Below, one piece after another: positions 36,426 through 45,690 of a stretch of 64,000 bases of DNA; position 1 is the stretch's first letter; each line of letters starts with the position of its first letter. Made by a program: the position numbers and the translations under genes. The stretch spans positions 4,094,719 to 4,158,718 of the forward strand of contig AP018180.1 in NCBI GenBank assembly GCA_002368155.1. Reading direction: 5' to 3'. The notes under the pieces were generated by a model. The model was not told the origin of the DNA, made no database searches, and saw only the letters and a program-made list of their open reading frames with translations. The stretch is from Nostoc carneum NIES-2107 (lineage in GTDB: Bacteria; Cyanobacteriota; Cyanobacteriia; Cyanobacteriales; Nostocaceae).

Positions 36426-36570
36426 GTAATGGGGAATGGGGAATGGGTAATTGGTAATGGGTAATTGGTAATTGGTAATTGGTAATTGGTAATTGGTAAT
36501 TGGTAATTGGTGTTTGGTTTTTCCCCTGTCTCCCAATGCCCCATGCCCTATGCCCCATGTAAAACACAAG
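36426..36570. repeat. Tandem GGTAATT heptamer array
   Basis: Directly after the sugar permease stop, GGTAATT/GGGTAATT units run about 12 times to near 36510, followed by CCAATGCCCCATGCCC-type units. A classic short tandemly repeated repetitive sequence. Three apparent reading frames on the opposite strand (PITNYQL repeats) are products of this array and not genes. Confidence 0.85.
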
Positions 36571-36652
36571 TTGATACAGCTGACAATCTGTCCCAGGATG
36601 TGTAAAGTAGTTGAGGATTATTAACTTACTGCAATATATAACGCATCTTGAT

Positions 36653-36892
36653 ATGGATAGAAAAACTAAACGCCTTTTAATGCTAGTTGTTTTCTGTAGT
36701 TTGAGTGGTGTTATTTTAGGCGGTACTACCAGTTGGGCAGAAAGTACTATGTGTTTGGAAGCCAAAACAGTTACTAGTGACTGCTTGACTCAAGATCCTA
36801 TACAAAAAACTATACAAGGAATGAGTACTGGTTTAGTAGCCGGTGCGGGAGCAGCTTTAGGTGTAGCTTGGCAGTTACGTCAACAAGACTAA
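36653..36892 (+). CDS. Small membrane or exported protein, unknown function
   Basis: A 79-residue product from the ATG at 36653 (an upstream ATG at 36611 would add 14 residues but gives a poor signal sequence). A hydrophobic segment LLMLVVFCSLSGVILGG acts as signal or anchor. Two cysteines (MCLEAK and DCLTQD) follow, then a second, Gly/Ala-rich hydrophobic segment STGLVAGAGAALGVAWQL. Not recognised. Confidence 0.5.
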   Translation: MDRKTKRLLMLVVFCSLSGVILGGTTSWAESTMCLEAKTVTSDCLTQDPIQKTIQGMSTGLVAGAGAALGVAWQLRQQD

Positions 36893-37019
36893 ATAATTCG
36901 TAATTCGTAATTTGTAATTCGTAGTTAAAGCGGCTATTTTGGGATTAATTATCCCAAAATATTCGCTTTGCATATACAGAGTAGTGGACTGACAAGACTA
37001 AATGTGGCAATATAATTTT

Positions 37020-37074
37020 CTTGTGGGGTGGACATCTTGTCCGCCCAGGACGGGCAAGATGCCCATCCCACAAG
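37020..37074. repeat. Large dispersed palindrome
   Basis: Near-perfect hairpin CTTGTGGG...CATCTTG.CCG / CGG.CAAGATG...CCCACAAG with loop CCAGGA. It lies between the small membrane gene (+) and the GDYXXLXY gene (-) and may serve as a bidirectional terminator, but its form is that of a dispersed repeat. Confidence 0.6.
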
Positions 37075-37112
37075 AGTTTGAGTAATACACTATTTTAGTC
37101 TAGATACGCCAG

Positions 37113-37144
37113 TAGGGTGTGTGATGCCGTAGGCTAACGCACCT
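37113..37144. repeat. GGGTGCGTTA-family palindrome
   Basis: GTAGGGTGTGTGATGCCGTA...GCTAACGCACC. One of at least six copies of a GGTGCGTTA/TAACGCACC palindrome in intergenic parts of this window (others near 40934, 49546, 49732, 51134 and 62759). Confidence 0.65.
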
Positions 37145-37154
37145 TAAATACTAA

Positions 37155-37913
37155 TTATTCAAAGCGATAGTTGCGATCGCGCACCCATAAACTAATAGGT
37201 ACAGCATTACCTTGAGGATCGACTTTGACTTTGACTACTATTGGTTGTCGTCTTCCCTCACGAGAGTTTAAAGCGCGGGAAATATCTCTACTAATCCGTT
37301 CCCGCTGTTCCTCTGGAATGTAGTATGTCTCTACGCCATAATTGACAGCGCCATCCCGATATACGCCTTTTAGGGCGACCTGATCATTTGCTAGGTTTGT
37401 AGGTCGTCTTCCGCTGACTCTTATTGGCCTCCAAGCAGACGGAACACCACGGCCAGAAAATTCTCTCTCTTCCAGAGTTACATACAAATTGGTTCCTTCT
37501 GCCAATTGTCTAGTTCTACCCCTATTTTGCCTTAGCAACTCCTGCCAGCCAGGTAGTCTTCTCAAAGTTGCAATCCGGGAGATGTTATAGTCTAAATTGA
37601 TGGCGTAGTTTTGCCGCACATCATCAGGATCTACAGACGCACTTTGCAAAATCACAGTTTTGCCAGCAACGTCTGTGTAAACAGCTTGGGTGGGTACTGC
37701 CATAATCAACCCTGTTTGAATTAACAGGGGAACCAGTAACCGCCAAAAAGGTAAAGGTTGGTTTGCTTTTTGTTCAGTAGCAATTAAATAATCCCGAAAA
37801 GTCAGCTTGCCAGAAAATTCAGCTTCGGGAGACCAACCTTGATTAGATTTATTTGATGATTTATTCGATTCAGAAGCGCTGGATTTATTTGATTCGGAGG
37901 CATTACTTTTCAT
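37155..37913 (-). CDS. GDYXXLXY-domain membrane protein
   Basis: A 252-residue protein with a Ser/Asn/Lys repeat at the N-terminus (ASESNKSSASESNKSS), one transmembrane helix (WRLLVPLLIQTGLIMAVP) and an extracytoplasmic domain with the family's motif as NYAINLDY. In cyanobacteria this family is regularly found with DUF2157/DUF4401 proteins, and here a DUF2157 gene lies 253 bases upstream on the same strand. The pair probably forms a membrane complex of unknown function. Confidence 0.82.
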   Translation of the reverse strand: MKSNASESNKSSASESNKSSNKSNQGWSPEAEFSGKLTFRDYLIATEQKANQPLPFWRLLVPLLIQTGLIMAVPTQAVYTDVAGKTVILQSASVDPDDVRQNYAINLDYNISRIATLRRLPGWQELLRQNRGRTRQLAEGTNLYVTLEEREFSGRGVPSAWRPIRVSGRRPTNLANDQVALKGVYRDGAVNYGVETYYIPEEQRERISRDISRALNSREGRRQPIVVKVKVDPQGNAVPISLWVRDRNYRFE

Positions 37914-38166
37914 GGGCGTAGTCCTGAAAGGAGAGGAAAATAACCGGGATTAGGACTTACGCAGAGACAGGCTAAGGGACTTTCAACTAAAAAGATATTC
38001 CATCGCTATGCCAGCAGAGGAAGCAGAGGAAGTAGAGGAGAAATAATTTGTTCCTCTGAAAGTGGGATCATTTATTTTCCGAAAATCCCTAACTACTCAA
38101 ATATTAGGAATACACAGAGATAACATTCTATCGAATTCTTCGTAATTACGAATTATGAATTACGAA

Positions 38167-39603
38167 TTAAGAATTACTTTTTTTACTTTTTCCTTCAGAT
38201 TGGCGACGTTCAAACCACAGTCCTGCGCTAATTAGTACAGAACCGCACATTACAAAAACCAGCGACTTGACTAGCAAGTCTGTATTGTACTCCCACACCC
38301 GACTGAGGACTTGTAAAGTTAACAATAGCATACCGCCCCAAAATGAGGGTCTATCGTTAAGTTTCAATCCTTCTTGAATTAGTTTCCAAGATAAGATGAC
38401 TAACAGAACGTTGAAGGCAAAAATTCCCAGTTCGCTAATACGGGTAATACCTTGATGCCAAAAAGGTACTAAAGCCGTAATCCCAATAAATATCCCAATC
38501 AGGATCAGGTTGAAAACCATTTCTCGACGGGCAGGATTGTTGCGTTGACGCAATAGAAATAACCATTGTAATACTGCCAAGCCACTAAGAATCCCTATAT
38601 CGATGATGGGAAGACTTCTGAAGATGTTGCTGTTAGTAGTTGGCGGGATATAGCCATTTTCTGGGAATTGCCATTGCCAACGGAAGGACAAGATATAAAA
38701 TGCAAAACCAAAACAGAATAAAGCCAGACTACGCGCTAGGGGTTGAAACAAGCGATAATTAACCGTGGGAAATAGTAAATCATCGTAACTCCACAATAAA
38801 GCTGGTGGGAGTGCAAAGGCAAAGGATGCCACCCACGGCGCAATATCAGTGTAAGTTAGTACTTGTAAGGGATTGAGGTTGAATTGCAAGGAACTTACAA
38901 AAGCAAAAACTGCTAAACCAAAAATCCAGCGCGATCGGCAAAAATAGGCTAAGGGTACAAAAAATAGCCAGGATATCAAGGGCATATGTCGCACAATTAA
39001 TCTTGCCCAAGTCCATTCGCCCTGAGTGTACCACCAGTCTCCGAGTCCACTCCAATAACCAATGAGGACGAGAACAATGCCCAGAATACCCAAGGAATTT
39101 AATGATAGGCTGTAAGCCATGATCACAACCCCAAATCCCCAAGCAATAAACAGTTCCGCAGTGGAACCAGCAATATTGAATACTTGAGCCATCAAGAGGA
39201 TATTTGCGCCCAAAATAAAAGCGCCTAATATTAGTAAAGCCTCGCCTAATAAGCGTTTGCTGCGGTCAAGTTTTTTGCCTTCCGCTTTCTTAAGTGCAGG
39301 TTCTCGCCAAGTGTAAAAACCAGTGATAGTAACAGATAGAAACAAACTGATCATCAAGATAAACTTGACATCTCGCGACCATTCTTGCCAGTTGGCGGCG
39401 ATAAAAATAATCACACCTAAGACTAACAAGATACCGCCAACTGCGATCGCAATCATCCGCGAGCGATCGCGCGTTGCTGCTTCTATGTTGTTAAATTGAT
39501 AACGGTCTGCTAACTGTTGATACTGCGAAGCACTAATTAGGCCTTCATCTCGCCACAACTGTGCTTCTTTGCGTATTTTTCGCTGAAAATTATCTAATAT
39601 CAT
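38167..39603 (-). CDS. DUF2157 polytopic membrane protein
   Basis: A 478-residue protein. The N-terminal ~45 residues form the soluble DUF2157 signature (EAQLWRDEGLISASQYQQLA), then come a dozen or so hydrophobic segments (IAVGGILLVLGVIIFIAANW and onward). A basic tail ends in RRQSEGKSKKSNS. It is a partner of the downstream GDYXXLXY protein in many cyanobacteria. Function unknown, possibly envelope or pilus related. Confidence 0.85.
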   Translation of the reverse strand: MILDNFQRKIRKEAQLWRDEGLISASQYQQLADRYQFNNIEAATRDRSRMIAIAVGGILLVLGVIIFIAANWQEWSRDVKFILMISLFLSVTITGFYTWREPALKKAEGKKLDRSKRLLGEALLILGAFILGANILLMAQVFNIAGSTAELFIAWGFGVVIMAYSLSLNSLGILGIVLVLIGYWSGLGDWWYTQGEWTWARLIVRHMPLISWLFFVPLAYFCRSRWIFGLAVFAFVSSLQFNLNPLQVLTYTDIAPWVASFAFALPPALLWSYDDLLFPTVNYRLFQPLARSLALFCFGFAFYILSFRWQWQFPENGYIPPTTNSNIFRSLPIIDIGILSGLAVLQWLFLLRQRNNPARREMVFNLILIGIFIGITALVPFWHQGITRISELGIFAFNVLLVILSWKLIQEGLKLNDRPSFWGGMLLLTLQVLSRVWEYNTDLLVKSLVFVMCGSVLISAGLWFERRQSEGKSKKSNS

Positions 39604-39607
39604 GACC

Positions 39608-39776
39608 CTCGGTGGTGTAGTTTGGGGGCTGGAGATTGGGGACTGGAGACTAGGGACTGGGAAGATAAGGGAATATGGGGAAAGGGGAAATAATCAATTA
39701 CAAACACCTAAAACCAAACACCAAACACCAAATGTCCAATGCCCAATGCCCAATGCCCCATGCCCATTTCAAATGA
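39608..39776. repeat. Tandem repeats upstream of DUF2157
   Basis: GGGGACTGGAGACTAGGGACTGGG near 39637-39661 and CCAATGCCCAATGCCCAATG near 39737-39765: heptamer-type tandem repeats in the divergent spacer between the DUF2157 gene and the RNA methyltransferase. Confidence 0.7.
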
Positions 39777-39845
39777 CATGATGTTTTTCAGTATGCAGCT
39801 AAACCTTAGCTTGGCATTGTTCTTTCATAACAGTTTGATTTATCG

Positions 39846-40805
39846 ATGGAAAAACCTTCAAATCTATTAATTAAACTTGCAAAGCGTTTGTTTGCAAACG
39901 TTGATATTCAAGAGAAATTTATTGCAGAACTAATTGATCCCCAACCTTTTCATCCTTGCATTTTATGGTGTCAATCAAGACCAAATATTTCACCTTTTTC
40001 TGTAGAAATACCAGCCAGTTGGCAACCGGAATTTGTAGATAGATTACCTTTAGGAGAAAAGCCAGGTAAACATCCTCTACATGACCAAGGAGATTTTTAT
40101 TGTCTGGATTTTTCTTCTGTATTTGCAGCTGCGCCTTTATTAACAATTACCCCATCGGTAAAGCTGATATTTGATATGTGTGCTGCACCAGGAGGCAAGA
40201 GTATCTTTGCGTGGAAAGCTTTACAACCTGAATTACTGATTAGTAATGAGGTAATTGGTAAACGTTTAGGAATGTTAATTTCTAATTTGAAACGTTGCCA
40301 AATTAAGCCTAGTTTTGTAGTTAATCGAGATTCTAGTATTTTAGCAGAAACTATACCATTATCTAGTAATTTAGTTTTAGTCGATGCTCCTTGTTCTGGG
40401 CAATCTTTACTCGCTAAGGGTGAAAAAGCACCAGGATGTTTTCACCCAACTAATATTAATAAATGTGCTAATCGGCAAAAACGGATTATAGCTAATTCTG
40501 CTAGATTGGTATCGCCTCAAGGCTATTTAGCTTATATGACTTGTACTTATTCTCCAGAAGAAAATGAGGAGGTATGCGAATGGTTTTTACAGCGGTTTCC
40601 TCAATTTGAAGCAATTCCAGTGACTAATTTCCAAAATTATCAATCCCATTTAACCGATATACCTTGTTATCGTCTGTTTCCCCAAGATAGGTTAGGAGCA
40701 GGAGCATTTACAGTACTGTTCAAAAATACAGAACTTGGTGATAGCAAGGAGGTAGATGAGGAGATTCTTAATCAGCTTGGTTGTCGAGAAATTTTACCTG
40801 AATGA
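39846..40805 (+). CDS. RsmB/NOP-family RNA (cytosine-5) methyltransferase
   Basis: A 319-residue AdoMet-dependent methyltransferase. Motif I FDMCAAPGGKSIFAW (near 114), motif IV with catalytic-type Cys VDAPCSGQSLL (near 180), and the nucleophile Cys in MTCTYSPEENEEVCEWFL (near 230). It lacks the N-terminal NusB-like domain of RsmB, so rRNA or tRNA could be the target. Confidence 0.88.
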   Translation: MEKPSNLLIKLAKRLFANVDIQEKFIAELIDPQPFHPCILWCQSRPNISPFSVEIPASWQPEFVDRLPLGEKPGKHPLHDQGDFYCLDFSSVFAAAPLLTITPSVKLIFDMCAAPGGKSIFAWKALQPELLISNEVIGKRLGMLISNLKRCQIKPSFVVNRDSSILAETIPLSSNLVLVDAPCSGQSLLAKGEKAPGCFHPTNINKCANRQKRIIANSARLVSPQGYLAYMTCTYSPEENEEVCEWFLQRFPQFEAIPVTNFQNYQSHLTDIPCYRLFPQDRLGAGAFTVLFKNTELGDSKEVDEEILNQLGCREILPE

Positions 40806-41141
40806 ACATTAAGAAGTCAGGAGGTAGGAAGAATAGCCAGAAATTGTAGGATATTGGATTTGACAAGGACACCGTATTTTTTGTGATACGTTTATCAAAA
40901 TATATTTTTGATTTTGTTAATCAATAAATTTAGTAGGGTGCGTTACGCTGAAGCTAACGCACCGATGGAAAGGCTTTTCATGCGTTACTTGCAAGTTTGA
41001 GAACGAGTCTATGAGTATCACCCTGGGGGTAAGCAAACTTACCATAGAGAAGATTGTAATTTTTTTTGACATTTGGGGTAGTTTCATATTTCAAAAATCA
41101 GGCTAGATTAAGACCAAAATCAGCAGATTAAGGTAAATATC
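40806..41141. other. Intergenic spacer with GGGTGCGTTA palindrome
   Basis: 336 bases between two plus-strand genes. A dispersed palindrome TAGGGTGCGTTACGCTGAAG...TAACGCACC sits at 40933-40963. A DUF1648 gene follows. No coding frame seen. Confidence 0.5.
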
Positions 41142-41642
41142 ATGAGTAATCAAAGGCCTGTTCTTGTAATTCCTGAATCGCAGCTATTGCAAATAATAAA
41201 TTTGGGTGCTTTAGCAGGAATAGTGGCATTATTTGGCATCGCACTTCACGGTTGGTTGACATTACCCGAAACGATACCAGTCCATTTTGGGATTGATGGA
41301 CGTGCTAATGGCTGGGGTAGCAAAAAAGTTATCTGGTTGTTACCGATTGTGGGTTTATTTATGTATGGAATGCTGACATTGATCAACCGCTATCCACATA
41401 CTTTTAATTATGTGGTGAGAATTACGGAAGAAAATGCATTGAGACAATATCAAATTGCTTGCTCAATGATCATTTGGTTAAAGTTTGAATTAGTTTGGCT
41501 CTTTGCTTACATTGAATGGCAAATGTACAATCTCGCCACTACCGAAAATCCTACTTTAGGAATTTGGTTTGGCCCTGTGTCTGTAATATTGATATTTGCT
41601 ACTGTTGCATATTGGTTAAGCCAGTCTTTAATGGCTCGTTAA
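41142..41642 (+). CDS. DUF1648 membrane protein
   Basis: A 166-residue protein with four hydrophobic segments. DUF1648 signature: HGWLTLPETIPVHFGIDGRA, NGWGSKKVIWLLPIVGLFMY. This small domain is known from SdpI-like immunity/signal proteins and other membrane regulators. It ends 13 bases before the convergent TPR gene stop. Confidence 0.82.
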   Translation: MSNQRPVLVIPESQLLQIINLGALAGIVALFGIALHGWLTLPETIPVHFGIDGRANGWGSKKVIWLLPIVGLFMYGMLTLINRYPHTFNYVVRITEENALRQYQIACSMIIWLKFELVWLFAYIEWQMYNLATTENPTLGIWFGPVSVILIFATVAYWLSQSLMAR

Positions 41643-41655
41643 TGGCGAGAACTAG

Positions 41656-43632
41656 CTAGACTGGTGCTAAGATTTCTAATTGGCACTCAATATGTGCTTG
41701 AGAATAGCGATCGCCATATTCCACAAAAATATCTAAAGCTTTTTGATAATTTTGGCGCGCCTGTGCTGTATCCTGGATATTTTGGGCAATAATTCCCAGG
41801 TTTTGATAAGTACGGGCTTGTTTATAGCGATCGCCATATTCTATATAAATATCCAAAGCTTGTTGATAATAGCTCTGCGCCCGTGCTAAATTCTGCATTT
41901 GTTGAGCAACTAGCCCTAAGTGTTGGTAGATATTGGCTTGCTCATAGCGATCGCTATGTTCGATGTAGATTTGTAACGCTTGTTGATAATAGCGTTGCGC
42001 CTCGACAAATTCTTGTGTTTTTAGGGCTACGCTTGCCAAATCTTGATATATCTTAGCTTGTTCATCGCGATCGCCTTGGGCAATGTAGACGATCAAAGCT
42101 TGTTGATAATGGTGTTGCGCTGCTGCAAATTCCTGTGTTTGTTCGGCTATACTTGCTAAATTTTGATATATCAGTGCTTGGTGATGGCGATCGCCATGTT
42201 CAATATAAATATCCAAAGCCTGTTGATAGTTACGCTGTGCTTGTGATAGCTCTTGTAATGCTTCGGCAACTACACCCAAATTGTAATAAGTACTGGCGCA
42301 AGAATAGCGATCGCTATGTTCGATGTAGATTTGTAACGCTTGTTGATAATTGCGTTGAGCTTCGGCAAATTCCCGCAATTCTTGGGCAATTACACCTAAA
42401 TTATAATAGGTGCGAGCACAAGAATAGCGATCGCCATGTTCAACATAGATTTTTAACGCTTGTTGATAATAATCTTGCGCCTGTGACAATTCCCATATTT
42501 GTTGAGCAATATTGCCTAATTGGTAATAGGTACGGGCTTGATGATAGCGATCGCTATTTTTGATGTAGATATGCAAAGCCTGTTGATAATTACTCTCTGC
42601 CTGTGCAAATTCTTGCATTTGCTGGGCGATTATCCCTAAATTATAGTAAGTGTTAGCTTGCCAAATTTGTTTCTGTATTGGCTTTTGGCTGTCTAAAGCA
42701 CTGTATATTTGTAATGCTTTTGTGTAAGATTGTCTGGCTTGTGAATATTGTTTTTTTAACAGTTGCCAGCGACCTAGTTTTTGAATCGCTAAGGGTATTT
42801 GATAGCCTAATTCACTTTTAATAAATGCAGGTGGGTATTTCTCTAGGTGTTGACAGACTATTTCTGCTAACTTCTGGTTTGTTTGATTATCGTCAATCAA
42901 ATCCAAGTATCTATCTAAACAAAAATAAATACTAATACTTTCTTGATTTTCCAAACATAATTGCAACGCTTTGTAAAGGTTATCATATTGCCATTGGCAA
43001 AATAATCTGCCCTTTTCCCGCTCTTGGTAATCATGGGAATTTAGCAACTGGTAATATTTTTCTGCATACTTTAAATAGTGGTTTTTAAATGCCTCATCTA
43101 ACGCTTTATGCATTTCCTCGTTGAGGCTTTCTAACTTATGCTGCAAAAAGTAAGGAAATACTGGTTGGATAATCAGCAAATTGGCGAAAATATTATGAGA
43201 TTTTAACAATCCCCAGTCAATAGCTTCTTGAATAGCGGCATCAATTTTTTTTAGGGAATATTTCTTAAGGAATTCTAAATTTTGTAATTCTCTAATGTAA
43301 TTTACCAGTTCATTCCGGTCAATCAAACCCTTCAAGGGTGCTAAGCACAATAGTAAGCTCTGTGTATCAGCAGATAAATCCTTGAGAGGATATTCTACAC
43401 ATTTAAAGATTGTTTTATTTTTATAATCACTAAATTTATTTAAATTTATATTAACATCCTGCCAATCTAGCCAAATCTGCTGTGGCGATTGCTTGTGCAA
43501 ATTCGCTAGCACTATTTGTTTTGCCAAAGGATACGCCGCCAACAAATTCATCAACCGCTGGACATCTGCATCTTTGCGAATCGAATCAAATCTGTTAATA
43601 GCTTGGTTTTGACGAATCCTACTGACTGACAC
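41656..43632 (-). CDS. Tetratricopeptide repeat protein, apparently the back half of a STAND ATPase
   Basis: A 658-residue protein. Residues ~20-200 look like the region that follows the NTPase in NB-ARC/STAND proteins (LMNLLAAYPLAKQIVLANLH, LSADTQSLLLCLAPLKG, then helices ending FANLLIIQPVFPYFLQHKL). No Walker A or B is present: the N-terminal ATPase is missing. From ~305 on there are about nine 40-residue TPR units (YQQALQIYIEHSDRY..A..Y..LG..A). The DNA under eight units repeats at exactly 120 bases, each with one GCGATCGC at the codons for (G/S)DR. Probably a scaffold for protein-protein contact. Confidence 0.72.
   Translation of the reverse strand: MSVSRIRQNQAINRFDSIRKDADVQRLMNLLAAYPLAKQIVLANLHKQSPQQIWLDWQDVNINLNKFSDYKNKTIFKCVEYPLKDLSADTQSLLLCLAPLKGLIDRNELVNYIRELQNLEFLKKYSLKKIDAAIQEAIDWGLLKSHNIFANLLIIQPVFPYFLQHKLESLNEEMHKALDEAFKNHYLKYAEKYYQLLNSHDYQEREKGRLFCQWQYDNLYKALQLCLENQESISIYFCLDRYLDLIDDNQTNQKLAEIVCQHLEKYPPAFIKSELGYQIPLAIQKLGRWQLLKKQYSQARQSYTKALQIYSALDSQKPIQKQIWQANTYYNLGIIAQQMQEFAQAESNYQQALHIYIKNSDRYHQARTYYQLGNIAQQIWELSQAQDYYQQALKIYVEHGDRYSCARTYYNLGVIAQELREFAEAQRNYQQALQIYIEHSDRYSCASTYYNLGVVAEALQELSQAQRNYQQALDIYIEHGDRHHQALIYQNLASIAEQTQEFAAAQHHYQQALIVYIAQGDRDEQAKIYQDLASVALKTQEFVEAQRYYQQALQIYIEHSDRYEQANIYQHLGLVAQQMQNLARAQSYYQQALDIYIEYGDRYKQARTYQNLGIIAQNIQDTAQARQNYQKALDIFVEYGDRYSQAHIECQLEILAPV
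41707..42554. repeat. Eight HIP1 octamers at 120-nt period inside the TPR gene
   Basis: GCGATCGC starts at 41707, 41827, 41947, 42067, 42187, 42307, 42427 and 42547. Each falls at the same codon position of a TPR unit. Neighbouring bases are also conserved (ATAGCGATCGC.AT.TT). Confidence 0.95.
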
Positions 43633-44097
43633 GGCTAGAGACTCCCAAAATTTATAATTACATTCTGCAATTACTGTTTAATATATTCTCTATTGAATCG
43701 CTGATAATTTAAAAATATTTTCATATATTTTTGGCTATTAGTATACGATTTTTCTGCAATTTCCGTAGGCTAGTTGTTATACAAACTACAAATTTATAAT
43801 TTTAATCCAAGATTAAGAAAACCTGAACTGTATAATTTTAATTGAGCGTTATATTATTTAAATTAATATTAACTACAGCAATCTCTAGAAATTATGTGAT
43901 ATGTGGGAAGTCTGCTGACTATAACTGAGGATGATGTGGTTAGAGAAAGCAGACTCAAATATTTACTTAATTTTTTCACATTTAACTTACATAACTCAGG
44001 TGTTCTTTCAGGCAAAAGACACAAATATTTAATTAAACTGAGATATGCAAATTAGCAGATGCTGGCTGCAAAAATTGCAGAAAAGAAAGCGCTACTT
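43633..44097. other. AT-rich spacer upstream of the TPR gene
   Basis: 465 bases between the pyruvate-kinase-like stop and the TPR gene start, both on the minus strand. Stops in all frames; the missing ATPase half of the TPR protein is not here. No repeat or clear terminator. Confidence 0.5.
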
Positions 44098-45621
44098 TTA
44101 CCAGGAACGTAAAGCGCGCAATTGGTGTGTTTTCTTCATTTGATGTGCCTGCATTCTGGTGAGAACATCATCTAAAATTGTTACAGCCTGGACAATATAG
44201 GCCCCTTTGTTCAACATGACACACTCAGCCCTTTCTGCCATTGCTGCATCAGTCATTTCTGCGCGTGAAGGCATTCCGTGTTTCACGAGATTTTCTAAAA
44301 CTTGAGTAGCCCAAATTACAGGCACATGGGCAGCTTCACATAACCAGAGAATTTCTTCTTGAATTTCTGCTAAACGCTGGTAACCAATTTCTACAGCTAA
44401 ATCGCCTCTAGCAATCATAATGCCAAAGGGTTGTTTACCTGCTGCTTGCACGATTAATTCTGGGAGGTTGGTAACAGCCAATGGGGTTTCAATTTTAGCG
44501 ACGATCGCGGGGATGGGAGAACCTTCTGGTAACCTAGCTTGTAATTCCTGTTGTAAAAGTGCGATATCCTCAGCCTTCTGCACAAAAGAGTAGCCAATGA
44601 TATCAATCAGTTCGGCGTGACTAGCGATAAAGTCGAGATCTTGTTTGTCTTGATTTGTGAGTGGACTTAAGTGCAAATCTGAATCGGGAAAGTTTAAACC
44701 CTTATCTAGCTGGAGTTTATTACCTTTGAGGCGGGTTTGAGTAATCCTTATCCAGATACCTTCTTCTGTGATGGCTTCCACAAGTCCACCTATATGACCA
44801 TCATCAATCCAAACTCGCGCGCCTAGTTGTATCTGATCTAGAACTTCCGGTAAAGTACAACTTGCTTGGAAACAACTAGATCCAAAAGTGGTGGATAAGT
44901 CACGAGTCAGCAGTAGCAAATCTCCACGACAGATGTGACGTTTACCATTAGGTGCGAGAGTAAATTCAATTCGCGGTTTCGGCCCGCCTAAATCCATTAA
45001 AATTTTGCAGGGATGTTTCATCTCTGCTTCTGCCAACCGCACATTCGCAATCATGGCAGACCATTCAGTCGGAGTATCATGAGAGCAGTTAATCCGCACA
45101 CAATCAGTTCCCTGGTGAATGAGATTCCGGACTAACTCATAATTGCTAGCTGCTTCTGTAGGCAATGTCACCATAATTCTGACTCGACGGTGACGAAGGG
45201 TCTTACCAAACAGCGCCTCAGTTTGTTCTTGCAGCAAGCGATCGCCTTCAAAAAATTCCTCTAATGGTGGGTGACTAATGGGAGAATTTAACTTAACATC
45301 ACAAGCAGCTGCTAAAGTGGCAATTACTGCATCTAAATGAGCTAAAACCTTAGTTTCAATATGTCCTAATGAACATAAACCCCAAGGTAACAAAGCCATT
45401 TGCAATTCCCGCAAGTCATAACGCCGCAGTGCCAAATAATAAGCTAAGTTGAGACTACTATTAATAAAAGCTGGTCTATGAATGCGCGATCGCCATTCGT
45501 GAAAAATCTCCTGTCCTTCTTGATAAACACATTTGCGAAGCTGTTGTAAGGCGGTGAGTAAGGCTTGGGGATTGGATAGATCCACACCAAAATCGGGAGT
45601 TTTTAAGCTTGAAGACAGCAT
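44098..45621 (-). CDS. Pyruvate-kinase-like protein with extra N-terminal domain
   Basis: A 507-residue protein. Residues 1-~145 are helical and unfamiliar. The rest is a pyruvate kinase A/B domain: RIMVTLPTEAASNYELVRNL, RINCSHDTPTEWSAM, ILMDLGGPKPRIEF, KGLNFPDSDLHLSPLTNQDK, the metal/active-site segment VAKIETPLAV, GIMIARGDLAVEIG, PVIWATQVLENLVKHGMPSR and the E-M-T-D loop. The usual C-terminal regulatory domain is absent. It lies after ppsA and usp, so it may act in the PEP/pyruvate branch. A canonical activity is likely but unproven. Confidence 0.8.
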   Translation of the reverse strand: MLSSSLKTPDFGVDLSNPQALLTALQQLRKCVYQEGQEIFHEWRSRIHRPAFINSSLNLAYYLALRRYDLRELQMALLPWGLCSLGHIETKVLAHLDAVIATLAAACDVKLNSPISHPPLEEFFEGDRLLQEQTEALFGKTLRHRRVRIMVTLPTEAASNYELVRNLIHQGTDCVRINCSHDTPTEWSAMIANVRLAEAEMKHPCKILMDLGGPKPRIEFTLAPNGKRHICRGDLLLLTRDLSTTFGSSCFQASCTLPEVLDQIQLGARVWIDDGHIGGLVEAITEEGIWIRITQTRLKGNKLQLDKGLNFPDSDLHLSPLTNQDKQDLDFIASHAELIDIIGYSFVQKAEDIALLQQELQARLPEGSPIPAIVAKIETPLAVTNLPELIVQAAGKQPFGIMIARGDLAVEIGYQRLAEIQEEILWLCEAAHVPVIWATQVLENLVKHGMPSRAEMTDAAMAERAECVMLNKGAYIVQAVTILDDVLTRMQAHQMKKTHQLRALRSW

Positions 45622-45690
45622 ATAAGTTAAGGGTTGGAAGTCCGATTGTTAGGGAATAAAGATGATAGTCATGGAAACTGCTTGTAAGAA

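Noticed and set aside
36426-36520. Possible CRISPR array
   Set aside because: Units are 7 bases and contiguous, with no spacers; no cas genes nearby. No CRISPR array was seen anywhere in the window.
36341-36765. Three minus-strand frames with PITNYQL repeats
   Set aside because: They are translations of the GGTAATT tandem array and change frame with the repeat; not genes.
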